The notes beneath the pieces were generated by a model, which saw only the letters and a list, made by a program, of their open reading frames with translations, did not search any database and was not told the DNA's origin. A DNA stretch of 64,000 bases from Sphingobacterium sp. BN32 (GTDB lineage: Bacteria; Bacteroidota; Bacteroidia; Sphingobacteriales; Sphingobacteriaceae), in contig NZ_CP129963.1 in assembly GCF_030503615.1 (NCBI RefSeq), positions 248,001 to 312,000 on the forward strand. Direction: 5' to 3'. Below, one piece after another: positions 26,509 through 35,028 of this stretch (the stretch's first letter is position 1; each line of letters opens with the position of its first letter). The position numbers and the translations under genes are program-made.

Positions 26509-27948
26509 ATGAAAAGAATCTACCTAATCAGCCTATTATTTTTAAGCCAATTTGCATTCGCCCAGGAGGCTTTAAAAGAAAATTTTGAAAATATAGTTCA
26601 GGATATCAACCAACATTCGGAAGCATACGATCGACTCAAATATAGTACAGAAAAGATTGGACACCGCCTTACCGGTTCTAAAAACGGAAAGAAAGCAGAG
26701 ACCTATGTGCATGATCTATTAAAGTCTTATGGCTATCAAGTTTCCTATCAGCCTTTTTCTGCAGAGGCCTGGTCCAGGAAATCATTGAAGCTGCGGTTCA
26801 ATAAACAGGAGGTCCCTTCCGTATCCTTGGCGCACTCTCCCGTTCGCGCGAAAGTTGAGGCCGAGCTCGTCGATCTGGGGAATGGGTTAGAAACCGATTA
26901 CCAGCGTGTGGGCGATAAAGTAAAAGATAAAATAGCCTTGGTCTTCCTTCATATTTTGCCGAATTCAGGAACGGGTTTAAAGAATCTGCACCGATCGGAG
27001 AAAACCGCACTTGCGGAGAAATACGGTGCGGCGGGCATTATCTTTATCAATAGTGTAAAAGGCAATGTACTGTTGACCGGTACAGCATCGATTACAGGCA
27101 AATTGATCAACATTCCGGCGGTTTGCATTGGTTTTGAAGACGGGATGAAATGGAAAGAAACCCTAGCGTCACAGCCCATATCGGCGGCAATCGATATGAA
27201 GAATAAGTCTGGCGAAGCAACGGCTCGCAATGTGCTGGTGCATATTCCAGGAACGAGCCTATCGAACGAAAAAATCGTTATTGGCGGCCACTTGGATAGC
27301 TGGGACCTGGCAACCGGAGCAATTGACAACGGGATTGGCTCTTTCGCTGTCATTGATATTGCCAGAGCTTTCAAGAAGCTAGCATTCCAAAACAAGCGCT
27401 CGATTGATTTCGTACTGTTCATGGGCGAGGAGCAAGGCCTGTTGGGGGCGAAAGCCTACGTGGATCAAGCAATTAAAGAAGGCAAAATTGAGCAGATCAA
27501 GTATATGATAAACCTCGATATGGTAAATGCTCCTACCGGCTTTACCACCACAAGGGAAGAAATGAAAGTGCTTTTTGATCAGTGGGGCGCGGTATATGCG
27601 CAGGTTGACGAGAAATTTAAAAACGAGAATACCATCGCTGCAGGCCTACATAGCGATCATCAGCCCTTTATGCTTCAGGGTATCCCTACCGCCACAGGTA
27701 GAGGCGGCGCATTGCCAAATAATGCAGGGATGTACTATCACTCTAACCGTGATGTTTTTGGATTGGTCGATAAAGGAGGCTTAGAGCAGACCGTCCGCGT
27801 GAGTGCAGCATTACTGTATGCTTTAGCGAATGCGAATCAAATCCCCGCAATCAAACTATCGGATGCGGCTATTAAACAGTTTCTTGAAGAAAAAGGAATG
27901 AAAGAGCCGCTGAAAATTTCCGGTGAATGGCGATGGGGGCAAGATTAA
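26509..27948 (+). CDS. M28 family zinc aminopeptidase, exported
   Basis: A 479-residue peptidase with a signal peptide (to about residue 19, FAFAQ), an inserted PA domain (around residues 120-235, GAAGIIFINSVKG) and the M28 catalytic core: His and Asp in GGHLDSWD, bridging Asp in GAIDNGIG, catalytic Glu pair in FMGEEQGLLGAKAY, and the last His in SDHQPF. It releases N-terminal amino acids from peptides in the periplasm or outside. It converges with the M48 gene with a 4-nt overlap. It has its own upstream region and is separate from the sugar locus. Confidence 0.93.
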   Translation: MKRIYLISLLFLSQFAFAQEALKENFENIVQDINQHSEAYDRLKYSTEKIGHRLTGSKNGKKAETYVHDLLKSYGYQVSYQPFSAEAWSRKSLKLRFNKQEVPSVSLAHSPVRAKVEAELVDLGNGLETDYQRVGDKVKDKIALVFLHILPNSGTGLKNLHRSEKTALAEKYGAAGIIFINSVKGNVLLTGTASITGKLINIPAVCIGFEDGMKWKETLASQPISAAIDMKNKSGEATARNVLVHIPGTSLSNEKIVIGGHLDSWDLATGAIDNGIGSFAVIDIARAFKKLAFQNKRSIDFVLFMGEEQGLLGAKAYVDQAIKEGKIEQIKYMINLDMVNAPTGFTTTREEMKVLFDQWGAVYAQVDEKFKNENTIAAGLHSDHQPFMLQGIPTATGRGGALPNNAGMYYHSNRDVFGLVDKGGLEQTVRVSAALLYALANANQIPAIKLSDAAIKQFLEEKGMKEPLKISGEWRWGQD

Positions 27949-28739
27949 TCGACTTCTATTGAATAGTTGGCTAAGAGCGATTGCAGTTTCTTCCAGGTAC
28001 TCGATTGTATCGGAGCAGCGTAATCCTCATCAGTGCTCAAAGTTTCTATCTTAGCTTCAATGTAGGCTTTGCGATCGCTGGGCGAGGGATGCGTGGATGC
28101 CCAAGTCAGGTCAAGATCGCCAGTTAGATACACATCAAATAATTCCATCACCTGCTGGAGGCTTTTTGGATTTACACGAGCCTCTACTAAGTAGACCAAA
28201 GCCTGTTCATCGGCTTCGCGTTCTAGCTTCCTGCTGAAGGCTTGCCCGGTCAGGAAGTTGGTTACTTCCGATGTGCCAGATCCCGACAATAGCAAGTCTA
28301 ATCCGAATTGCGTAATCAGCGACTTCATCACATGCTTCTTTTCGCAATGTGCCATCTCATGTGCTAGTATTGCGGAGAGGTAGTTCGCGCTGTCCAAAAA
28401 ATTAATGATACCGGTAGTCAGAACAATATGTCGATCAGGCAATGCGAATGCATTGACCTGTGAATCCTCTACAACGATGATTTTATAACTCTTGCGCGAA
28501 ATGCCATTTTTGGACGCCAAGGGATTGAAAAGAGAGTCTACAATTTGCTTGACACTATCATCTCGAACCACCGTCATCGTATTCTCTAGCTCATTAATGA
28601 CCAACTTGCCCAGCCGCTTCTCCAGTTTTTCTTGCTTCTCGTCCAATTCAAAGAGCTTGCTCCAGTTAATCTGGGAAAGACCAAAATACAGTGCGCCAAT
28701 GCTCACTAATAGTAATATAAACTTGCCTACTATCTTCAT
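27945..28739 (-). CDS. M48 family metallopeptidase
   Basis: A 264-residue peptidase with an N-terminal membrane anchor (residues 1-22), the zinc motif HEMAH in AILAHEMAHCEKKH, and the third ligand Glu in READEQALVYL. The soluble domain should face the periplasm, as in BepA/LoiP-type M48 enzymes that process or check outer-membrane proteins. The STHPSPSDRKAYIE segment near the C-terminus is the family's typical ending. Its ATG overlaps the stop of the preceding membrane-protein gene (ATGA). It is the last gene of a four-gene membrane operon starting with the TM2 gene. Confidence 0.92.
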   Translation of the reverse strand: MKIVGKFILLLVSIGALYFGLSQINWSKLFELDEKQEKLEKRLGKLVINELENTMTVVRDDSVKQIVDSLFNPLASKNGISRKSYKIIVVEDSQVNAFALPDRHIVLTTGIINFLDSANYLSAILAHEMAHCEKKHVMKSLITQFGLDLLLSGSGTSEVTNFLTGQAFSRKLEREADEQALVYLVEARVNPKSLQQVMELFDVYLTGDLDLTWASTHPSPSDRKAYIEAKIETLSTDEDYAAPIQSSTWKKLQSLLANYSIEVD

Positions 28740-29194
28740 TTCTTGAACAAATAATCTGTGATATCACCGAATAAAAACCAACGCACATGTATGCCCTTTC
28801 TGGTTCGTACAGACGTATAGATTGTCGAAACAATCTCGATGATGTTAATGAGGATAACGATACTCAGGTAGGAAAAATAACGATTGAATTCCGCGTCGGT
28901 CAGGATCTCATCTCTCCAAAAAATAATACGTATCGTCCACCAGAACGCAACCGTATTAAAGAAAAAGATAAACAGCTGCGATACTAAGGCTTGCATGCAA
29001 TGCCATTTGACAAAGGCAGTCGACTTCCTATTGCCAAGATAAAAGATGACCGTCGCTAAAAGATTAAAAATGGGGAGGGGTAAGCCCACAAAGAGGGCAA
29101 ACAATGACATGAGGTAGCTATTGGAAGCATACTCTCGTTCATTCTCTGTTATTTCTCTTGGCGAGAAGTTTATAGTCCTTTCTTGATATTCCAT
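28736..29194 (-). CDS. DUF4870/Tic20-like small membrane protein
   Basis: A 152-residue integral membrane protein with three to four helices (YLMSLFALFVGLPLPIFNLL, LVSQLFIFFFNTVAFW, LSIVILINIIEIVSTIYT). The pattern of a Leu/Phe-rich first helix, a KWHCMQAL segment and a short C-terminus resembles DUF4870-type proteins, whose role is unknown. The ATG at 29194 (MEYQERTINF) is preferred over an upstream in-frame start because the extra 25 residues read through the preceding gene. It overlaps DUF2752 by 25 nt and M48 by 4 nt. Confidence 0.75.
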   Translation of the reverse strand: MEYQERTINFSPREITENEREYASNSYLMSLFALFVGLPLPIFNLLATVIFYLGNRKSTAFVKWHCMQALVSQLFIFFFNTVAFWWTIRIIFWRDEILTDAEFNRYFSYLSIVILINIIEIVSTIYTSVRTRKGIHVRWFLFGDITDYLFKK

Positions 29195-29592
29195 ATCCAA
29201 TTTAAAAGGATGAAAAGAATTAAGATAATACTCAACAGACGTTGGGTCTGCAGCGTGTGCTCTATCCAACGGTAAGCTCGGAAAAAGTAATCTTTTCGAA
29301 AAAGTAGATCGGTCAGCATCAGCATGATAATTCCGATAGCAAGCATACTGACCAGCAGACCCAAGGGGTTAATCATGATGGCTTGCATAAGATCGCCGTC
29401 TAGCAGACTTTTAACAGACCTTGTTGTTCCGCAGGAGGGACAGGGATAACCCGTCACATGCTTAATTGGGCATAAGGTTGTTCCTGTCGGACTATGATAA
29501 TCGATGTAAAGCCATATAAGTCCGAAAAAACAAACTATACCTGTCGTAAAGTATAGTTTGTTCTTTGCCGATATCGTTTTTAGTAACTCAAT
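29170..29592 (-). CDS. DUF2752 membrane protein with a non-standard start
   Basis: DUF2752 proteins are small membrane proteins with the signature CPSCGTTRS, seen here. A GTG at 29457 would leave only 95 residues, starting at VTGYPCPSC. The frame remains open upstream and encodes the family's missing first helix (LYFTTGIVCFFGLIWLY) and the HSPTGTTLCPIKH stretch. No ATG, GTG or TTG lies between there and the in-frame stop near 29650. An ATT at 29592, inside the end of the TM2 gene, is the most plausible start, as in infC; frameshifting from TM2 is the alternative. The start given is inferred. Confidence 0.7.
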   Translation of the reverse strand: MELLKTISAKNKLYFTTGIVCFFGLIWLYIDYHSPTGTTLCPIKHVTGYPCPSCGTTRSVKSLLDGDLMQAIMINPLGLLVSMLAIGIIMLMLTDLLFRKDYFFRAYRWIEHTLQTQRLLSIILILFILLNWIWNIKKGL

Positions 29593-29921
29593 GATTGTAC
29601 TAATTTTTCGAAGTTCTTGCTTTTCGTAGCACCCATGATCAAGAAATAATCAATGATTGCCCAAATGCCGAAGCCGCCGCATGTTAACAGTTTACCGATG
29701 CCAAGTCCTGTATCTCCGATCATAAAACGGTCAATACCCAGAGGGCCCGCTAGTAAGGATACAATCAATACCGTCGTCGGATCTTTATACTGTTGTATTT
29801 GTACGTTGGTAAATTTGCTGTCGTCCGCCTTTGTTAGTAAGTCTTTGATTTCCATTAAATGATAGGATTCAAAGTACTTGTTATGAGACATTAAAAACAT
29901 GTCAACTCTTTGGCTTTCCAT
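29580..29921 (-). CDS. TM2 domain-containing protein
   Basis: A 113-residue protein with a short soluble N-terminal part and the TM2 domain: two helices around GPLGIDRFMIGDTGLGIGK and CGGFGIWAIIDYFLIM. The DRF-type turn between the helices is characteristic. TM2 proteins often sit beside DUF2752 genes, as here, and their function is unknown. It is the first gene of the TM2-DUF2752-membrane protein-M48 operon, and its last codons overlap the start of DUF2752 in another frame. Confidence 0.88.
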   Translation of the reverse strand: MESQRVDMFLMSHNKYFESYHLMEIKDLLTKADDSKFTNVQIQQYKDPTTVLIVSLLAGPLGIDRFMIGDTGLGIGKLLTCGGFGIWAIIDYFLIMGATKSKNFEKLVQSLSY

Positions 29922-29950
29922 TGTGTTTAGTGGTTATTTGTTAGTTAATA

Positions 29951-29987
29951 AAAAATCCATTTATGCTGTTAAGATAAATGGATTTTT
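29951..29987 (-). terminator. Terminator of trhO
   Basis: AAAAATCCATTTAT (29951-29964) pairs with ATAAATGGATTTTT (29974-29987), with a 9-nt loop. On the minus strand it ends in a T-run and lies 20 nt after the trhO stop. Confidence 0.85.
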
Positions 29988-30006
29988 TTGATAAATATAG
30001 AAAACT

Positions 30007-30978
30007 TTAATTTTTAATAAGTTTCTTATGCTTGCGTTTGCTAATTTTTTCAACGTTCACCGGTTGCGGAACTTTTACATAGTATCCGGTGCCATCATAT
30101 TCGCGCTTGCGAGGGTGGGTTTTACACTCGTCTGAACAACAGCCGTCCATCTCCCAACCACACTCATCGCATTGCGTGAAGTGCTCATTACAAACCGGAT
30201 TGGCACAGTTGATCATCTTCGACGTTGTCTTTCCACAGTTCTTACAAGTAGAAATGACTTCCGGATTTACCGAATTCACATCGACCGTAACGCGGTTATC
30301 AAATACATAGCATTTGCCTTCGAAATCTTTTCCTCCAGCTTCTTTACCGTATTTGATGATTCCGCCGTGTAACTGATAAACATCCTCGAAACCTTCTTTC
30401 AATAATAATGCAGATGCCTTTTCACATTTGATACCGCCGGTGCAGTAGGTCAGGATTTTCTTGCCTTTATACTGCTCCAATTCTTTTACCTTTTCAGGAA
30501 ACTCACGGAAGTTTTCAATATCTAAGGTAACCGCATTCTTAAATCTGCCTACGGAATGCTCATAATTTGAGCGAACATCCAGGATAACCACATCCTCATC
30601 ATCTTTCATTTTCATGAAATCCTGAGGCTCCAGGTGCTTACCTGTCTGTCTATTAGGGTCGATTACTTTAGGGTCTCTAAGTCCGGAGTGTACAATTTCT
30701 TCTTTGTATCGACAATGCATTTTGATGAAGGATAGTTCCTCCACATCGTCGATCTTAAATTCCGTCTTCGCAAATCTAGGATCCGCGTGTACCGTATCCA
30801 TATACGTTTTTACCGATTCAGGTGTGCCGGAAATAGTACCGTTCAAGCCTTCGTCAGCAACAATAATACGACCTACTAGATTAAGGGATTTACAAAAGTT
30901 TAAATGATCGTCAGCGAATTGTTCTGCGTTTTCGATCGGGCTGTAACAATAGTACAGCAGGGTTTGATATTTTGCCAT
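30007..30978 (-). CDS. trhO: tRNA uridine(34) hydroxylase, rhodanese family
   Basis: TrhO (YceA) adds oxygen to the wobble uridine, forming 5-hydroxyuridine in tRNA. The 323-residue protein has an acylphosphatase-like N-terminal domain (residues 1-95, with RIIVADEGLNGTISGT), a rhodanese domain with the active-site loop CTGGIKCEKAS, and a cysteine-rich C-terminal domain (paired CxxC-type motifs such as CKNC and CDEC) that probably binds zinc. The length and order match the family. Monocistronic, with its own terminator. Confidence 0.95.
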   Translation of the reverse strand: MAKYQTLLYYCYSPIENAEQFADDHLNFCKSLNLVGRIIVADEGLNGTISGTPESVKTYMDTVHADPRFAKTEFKIDDVEELSFIKMHCRYKEEIVHSGLRDPKVIDPNRQTGKHLEPQDFMKMKDDEDVVILDVRSNYEHSVGRFKNAVTLDIENFREFPEKVKELEQYKGKKILTYCTGGIKCEKASALLLKEGFEDVYQLHGGIIKYGKEAGGKDFEGKCYVFDNRVTVDVNSVNPEVISTCKNCGKTTSKMINCANPVCNEHFTQCDECGWEMDGCCSDECKTHPRKREYDGTGYYVKVPQPVNVEKISKRKHKKLIKN

Positions 30979-31066
30979 ATATTCATTGATACCGCTGCAA
31001 ACGGCGTTTAATGTTAAAAATTATACGCAAAGATACGTAATTAGGAAAAATAAAAATTGATACGCA

Positions 31067-31303
31067 TCACTTTTTGATCAAAGGGCGCAATAAATATTCA
31101 AGTCCGTTCACCTTGATTTCATAAAGACTTGCCAGTTGAATACCCAATTTTCCGGGAGGAAATCCCTTCTTCTTGAACCATACTAAATACGGCTCCGGTA
31201 GGTTGCAAAGCAGGTAACCCTGATATTTGCCAAAGGGCATCTTCGCATTCGCCAGCTCAATGAGCATCTCGGGACGGAACAAATCAGTCTCTTGTTTTGC
31301 CAT
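31067..31303 (-). CDS. DUF3820 family protein
   Basis: A 78-residue protein with the DUF3820 core MPFGKYQGYLLCNLPEPYLVWF and GLEYLLRPL at the end. Members are small soluble proteins, sometimes annotated as putative quorum-regulated factors, without an established activity. It overlaps the upstream glycosyltransferase gene by 20 nt on the same strand, so the two are co-expressed. Confidence 0.85.
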   Translation of the reverse strand: MAKQETDLFRPEMLIELANAKMPFGKYQGYLLCNLPEPYLVWFKKKGFPPGKLGIQLASLYEIKVNGLEYLLRPLIKK

Positions 31304-32042
31304 TTTTAAATCGATGTAACATTAAGCGCAAGGCGATAATGCCGTGGTTAAATAGATTGGGGATAAAACCGTAATATTTTTTGAAAATCTCGTATCGTTC
31401 TTTTAGGCTTTGTTTATGTCGCTGCTGCGACATGCCCCCGACTAAATATTTGGCTACATAATCCTTAACGTTGACAATCTTGTTTGCCTTTTTCGCTGCA
31501 CGAATCACCCAGTCGATGTCCGAGCTAAGCTTATATTGCAAATCATAGGGTTCAGTGATGCTGCGCTTGACGTAGATCGCCTGATGGCATACATTCATGC
31601 CATATTTAAACGACTTCCAGTCGAACTGCTCGGGGCAGGCATGACGACGGTCGCCGAGTATCTCCCGATCCTCATTCACGAGCTTGGTTTCCCCATAATA
31701 AATATCGGCATCAGGAGCAGAACCGAAAACCTTGCTCAAAGTATCGCTCGCAAAAAGCTCGTCACCGGAATTCAAGAATAATACATAATCGCCTGTTGCT
31801 GCGCGCAATCCCTTGTTCATCGCATCGTAGATGCCCTTGTCCTTTTCAGAAATCAAAATGCTGATATGCTGCCTAAATTCCTGGATAACATCCAATGTTC
31901 CATCCGTAGATAGGCCGTCCACAATAATATATTCAATATTCGGATAATCCTGCTTAGCAACAGAGGCTAGGGTATAACGGATGTCCCGAACATTATTGTA
32001 CACAATGGTGATGATGGAAATTTTTGGCTTCTTCTCAAGCAT
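31284..32042 (-). CDS. Glycosyltransferase family 2
   Basis: A 252-residue GT-A fold enzyme that transfers a sugar from a nucleotide donor to a growing surface glycan. Seen are the N-terminal ISIITIVYNN strand, EYIIVDGLSTDGT, the acceptor-side IYDAMNKGLRAATGDYVLFLNSGDE (the DxD-type metal site is SGDE), and a WVIRAAKKA segment. The ATG at 32042 (MLEKKPKIS) is chosen over an in-frame start 111 nt upstream because that extension has no similarity to the family and runs into repeat copy 2. First gene of the surface-glycan cluster. Confidence 0.9.
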   Translation of the reverse strand: MLEKKPKISIITIVYNNVRDIRYTLASVAKQDYPNIEYIIVDGLSTDGTLDVIQEFRQHISILISEKDKGIYDAMNKGLRAATGDYVLFLNSGDELFASDTLSKVFGSAPDADIYYGETKLVNEDREILGDRRHACPEQFDWKSFKYGMNVCHQAIYVKRSITEPYDLQYKLSSDIDWVIRAAKKANKIVNVKDYVAKYLVGGMSQQRHKQSLKERYEIFKKYYGFIPNLFNHGIIALRLMLHRFKNGKTRD

Positions 32043-32066
32043 ACTGATGTCCCGAATTTCAAAATA

Positions 32067-32074
32067 CAAAAGTA
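32067..32074 (-). promoter_or_regulatory. -7 promoter box of the glycosyltransferase gene
   Basis: TACTTTTG on the minus strand, 24 nt upstream of the ATG at 32042. This also supports the short start, since the longer reading frame would begin upstream of the promoter. Confidence 0.5.
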
Positions 32075-32145
32075 CGCAATATCGCGGTATTATATTCGTC
32101 CGGATTCTGCCAAAATTTAGGACTGCTTCAAGACACTCACAAAAC

Positions 32146-32236
32146 ATACCCAAATTAAACCCAAATCAAAGCCCTTTCGGAGCGCTTCTGATTGGGTTAT
32201 ACATTGGGTTTGAAAGGGGAGTGAAAGGGTTTTAAG
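32146..32236 (-). repeat. Dispersed intergenic hairpin repeat, copy 2
   Basis: Read on the minus strand, this copy has the order seen in copies 1 and 3: CCCTTTC, AACCCAATGTAT, AACCCAATCA, loop, TGATTTGGGTT. The right arm has one extra T, so the stem is bulged. GAAAGGGC is kept in the loop. It fills the gap between a glycosyltransferase and a divergent lipoprotein gene. Confidence 0.8.
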
Positions 32237-32402
32237 CAGACGAAGTTACGAGTAAGCCTTGAACAAGCTATCTGCAAATTATCGTCGCATCGCATTTCTA
32301 TTTTTGCGAAATATTTTTAAGTTTGTGTAGCGAAATTAGTTAAGAATATGCTGATGTATTCCAATGGTATTTTCGCGATTTAACCATTTATTGATTTTTT
32401 TA

Positions 32403-33197
32403 ATGCGCTTTTTCTCGCTTGTATTGCTCTGTTGGATTTCTTTTACTTCCTGTCAATCTTCTGGTTCTGATGTACGTCTTGCTGTCGAAAATTTGGATCT
32501 GGACTCTGTAGGGATACAGTTCTCTCATTATATGACGGGGCAAGAGATATTAGATACCGTCGTGCCGGTGGGTGATTTCGTTACGATTTCGGGACTGCCG
32601 GAGGATATGTATATCGTCATGCTGCGCTGGCCGAGAACCTATATTCCGCATCATTATCTGCGGAACCGGGAGTTTCAGCAGGGCTTAGGCACGCAGTACT
32701 TGGTCAACAAGACATTCTATGTCAATCCGAAGGAGCAAACAGATTATAAATTTTCCTTTGATAAGGGTCTTCGCGCTGAAGATATCGAAATGAACGAGGT
32801 GGAAAAGGTTAATTTAAATTTAGGAGAGTGCAGCAGCTGTGCGATTGCGGAAACCTATTGGAAAGCTTACCATGACTTTATTGCTCGCAAGGAATCGAAA
32901 ATCAAGGAGCTAAGCCAGGTATATTACAAAGCTTTAGATGAGAAGGATGCATCGAGCAAGGAGAAGTATCAGCAGATTGAAGCTTATAAGCAGGATACCA
33001 ATGCGGATGAAGCATTTTTAAACGAGTTTGATAAGCTGACGGCTTCCTTTGGAAATGAAGCAGTCAGCAGCTTTTTTGTGTTCTTCCAATCGAATATGGA
33101 TAAAGGGAATAAGCGCTATTTGAAGAATTTCGAGGATTTAAAAGGGGAGGCCTTGCAGTCCCCTTATTATGAGCAGATGTTGAAGAGAAATAAGTAG
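32403..33197 (+). CDS. Lipoprotein of unknown function
   Basis: A 264-residue predicted lipoprotein: signal sequence with lipobox cysteine at residue 17 (SFTSC), a beta-rich N-terminal half (residues 20-125) that recalls DUF4369-like domains found before thioredoxin folds, and a helical, Lys/Glu-rich C-terminal half. A CSSC pair (GECSSCAIAE) sits at the junction. I do not recognise a family with confidence. The ATG at 32403 gives a proper signal peptide; an in-frame ATG 39 nt upstream would bury it. It is the first plus-strand gene after repeat copy 2. Confidence 0.7.
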   Translation: MRFFSLVLLCWISFTSCQSSGSDVRLAVENLDLDSVGIQFSHYMTGQEILDTVVPVGDFVTISGLPEDMYIVMLRWPRTYIPHHYLRNREFQQGLGTQYLVNKTFYVNPKEQTDYKFSFDKGLRAEDIEMNEVEKVNLNLGECSSCAIAETYWKAYHDFIARKESKIKELSQVYYKALDEKDASSKEKYQQIEAYKQDTNADEAFLNEFDKLTASFGNEAVSSFFVFFQSNMDKGNKRYLKNFEDLKGEALQSPYYEQMLKRNK

Positions 33198-33293
33198 TAC
33201 AGGAATTCTACTAAAACACGCTCCATTCTTTATCTTTCCAGATACTATTTGTAACTTATTGCTGTTATATAATAAGTTAAACCAGTAAACTGA

Positions 33294-33986
33294 ATGCCCT
33301 CATTAAAAAAGACCATTTTAAAATACTTTCCGATCGATAAGTTTTTCTTTTCCAGATCTTATTCACAAGAGGGCGAGGACATGCTCATCCGCAGTTTTTA
33401 CGAAACACGCAAGCGCTACAAAGGCTATTATGTAGACGTCGGTGCACACCATCCCTATCGTTTTTCGAATACGATGTTTTTTTATAAACAAGGCTGGCGT
33501 GGGATTAATATTGAGCCATCACCGGAAGCGATGAAATGGTTTCAGTTTTTCCGACGTCGGGATGTGAATTTAAACATTGGAATCAGTGAGAGTCCGCAGG
33601 AGCTGACCTACTATTGTTTCAACGAGCCGGCCTTAAACGGCTTTTCACAGGAGATATCGGAGAAGCGAGACGGCTTGAATGCAAAATACCATTTGATAAA
33701 AAGCATTCCCGTTCCTACACTACCGCTTTCGGAGGTATTGGATAAGCATTTGCCGAAAGGGCAGGAGATTGACTTTCTTTCCATCGATGCGGAGGGATTT
33801 GACTATATCGTATTGCAGTCGAACGACTGGGAGCGTTATAGGCCCATATTCGTGTTGGTGGAGGAAGAGCTAAGCATTAAGGACTTGAGCCAGTCGGCGG
33901 TTTACCGCTTTCTGAATGAGAAAGGGTACGAACTTGCCGGAAAAACGAAGCGCACCTTGGTGTTCAAGCGTGCCGATACGCGCTAG
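33294..33986 (+). CDS. FkbM family methyltransferase
   Basis: A 230-residue SAM-dependent methyltransferase with the FkbM signature: GYYVDVGAHHPYRFSNT (SAM loop), GWRGINIEPSPEAM, and LPKGQEIDFLSIDAEGFD. Such enzymes O-methylate sugars or lipids, and in polysaccharide clusters they usually modify the glycan. The tail overlaps the convergent glycosyltransferase gene by 4 nt. Confidence 0.9.
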   Translation: MPSLKKTILKYFPIDKFFFSRSYSQEGEDMLIRSFYETRKRYKGYYVDVGAHHPYRFSNTMFFYKQGWRGINIEPSPEAMKWFQFFRRRDVNLNIGISESPQELTYYCFNEPALNGFSQEISEKRDGLNAKYHLIKSIPVPTLPLSEVLDKHLPKGQEIDFLSIDAEGFDYIVLQSNDWERYRPIFVLVEEELSIKDLSQSAVYRFLNEKGYELAGKTKRTLVFKRADTR

Positions 33987-34906
33987 CGCATTGCTTTCTT
34001 AGCCTTCCGTTGGTTTATTTTCTTTTCGATGAATCGAGCTAAGCGTTCGAAAAATGTTCCTTTCCTATTCTTGTAGAAGTGCTTGATTTCCGAAAGCGCT
34101 ATAGGATCTTCCTCTACAATCGTCGGGTACTTCCGTATGGTCGTTTTCGCCAATTGTACTTTATAGACTTGATCAACATCGGAGTGGGTTCCGGAGCCGT
34201 CAGTTCCAGTATTTTGAATATAAGAATTACGCGGATAGAGTACCAGGCCTTGCTGATTAAAGACCGATAGGTACCAGCGGATTGCCCAGGAGTTGATCTT
34301 CCCCGCTTTGAATTGCTTCACCTGTTTCCAGAAGTTCTCGGTATGATCTACGCTAAAGGCTTTGATGTCGCGGCGTTTGAAATCTTTCGTCAGTTCTTCG
34401 ATATCGGGGTTGAAATGCTTCCACGCACGATCCCATGTCGCCCATCCCCAGCTGCTGGCTACCCGAAAGAAGAAAGACTCGGGGAGCGATTTAGGATTCT
34501 TAACAGGATACATATAGCCTGCAATCTGCATCACTTTCTCATTTTCGGCATATTGATTCAATGCCGAGTTGAAATAAGTCAGCGCAAAGCGGGACGTTTC
34601 CAAATCATCTTCTAATACGATAATGCGCCCATGTTTCTGCAGCACCTGTGTTACCCCGTCGATAACAGAATTGGCAAGACCTTTATTCTGTCCACGTTCA
34701 ATGATATAAATATGCTTAAACTTCCAGGGTTCCCGAATAATAGCGCGCACGCTGTTGACATCGTCGATATTCTCGGCCGTCTTTGCAGCATCGGAAAAGA
34801 TGTAGATTTCAGACTGATCAGCCAGTCTATTGGCTTCTAAAGCCTGTAGTGTTTTTCTAGTGTGAACGGGTCTGTTATAAACAAATAGTGCAATCGGTGC
34901 TAACAT
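33983..34906 (-). CDS. Glycosyltransferase, GNT-I-like GT-A fold
   Basis: A 307-residue protein with a GT-A nucleotide-sugar domain: IALFVYNRPVHTRKTLQAL, a DLETS metal-site region in IIVLEDDLETSRFALTYFN, and the conserved SSWGWATWDRAW block. This pattern is found in uncharacterised glycosyltransferases of capsule and O-antigen clusters and resembles the GNT-I/GT13 group. The C-terminus is lysine-rich and may touch the membrane. It faces the opposite way from its neighbours. Confidence 0.82.
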   Translation of the reverse strand: MLAPIALFVYNRPVHTRKTLQALEANRLADQSEIYIFSDAAKTAENIDDVNSVRAIIREPWKFKHIYIIERGQNKGLANSVIDGVTQVLQKHGRIIVLEDDLETSRFALTYFNSALNQYAENEKVMQIAGYMYPVKNPKSLPESFFFRVASSWGWATWDRAWKHFNPDIEELTKDFKRRDIKAFSVDHTENFWKQVKQFKAGKINSWAIRWYLSVFNQQGLVLYPRNSYIQNTGTDGSGTHSDVDQVYKVQLAKTTIRKYPTIVEEDPIALSEIKHFYKNRKGTFFERLARFIEKKINQRKAKKAMR

Positions 34907-35004
34907 GAAGGGGTTTTACTATCTATATGGTTCAAATATATGGAGTTAATCTCGCAATGCTTACGTATATTGGTATTTTTTATATGCTGTACAAATATCT
35001 TTCC

Positions 35005-35012
35005 TAAATTTG
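35005..35012 (+). promoter_or_regulatory. -7 promoter box of the flippase gene
   Basis: TAAATTTG, a perfect TAnnTTTG box, ends 16 nt before the ATG at 35029. No clear -33 element. Confidence 0.5.
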
Positions 35013-35028
35013 ATGAGTTTTTAAATTC

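Noticed and set aside
31284..32153. Longer start for the glycosyltransferase at 32153
   Set aside because: The extra 37 residues lack similarity to the family, begin in repeat copy 2, and lie upstream of a good -7 box.
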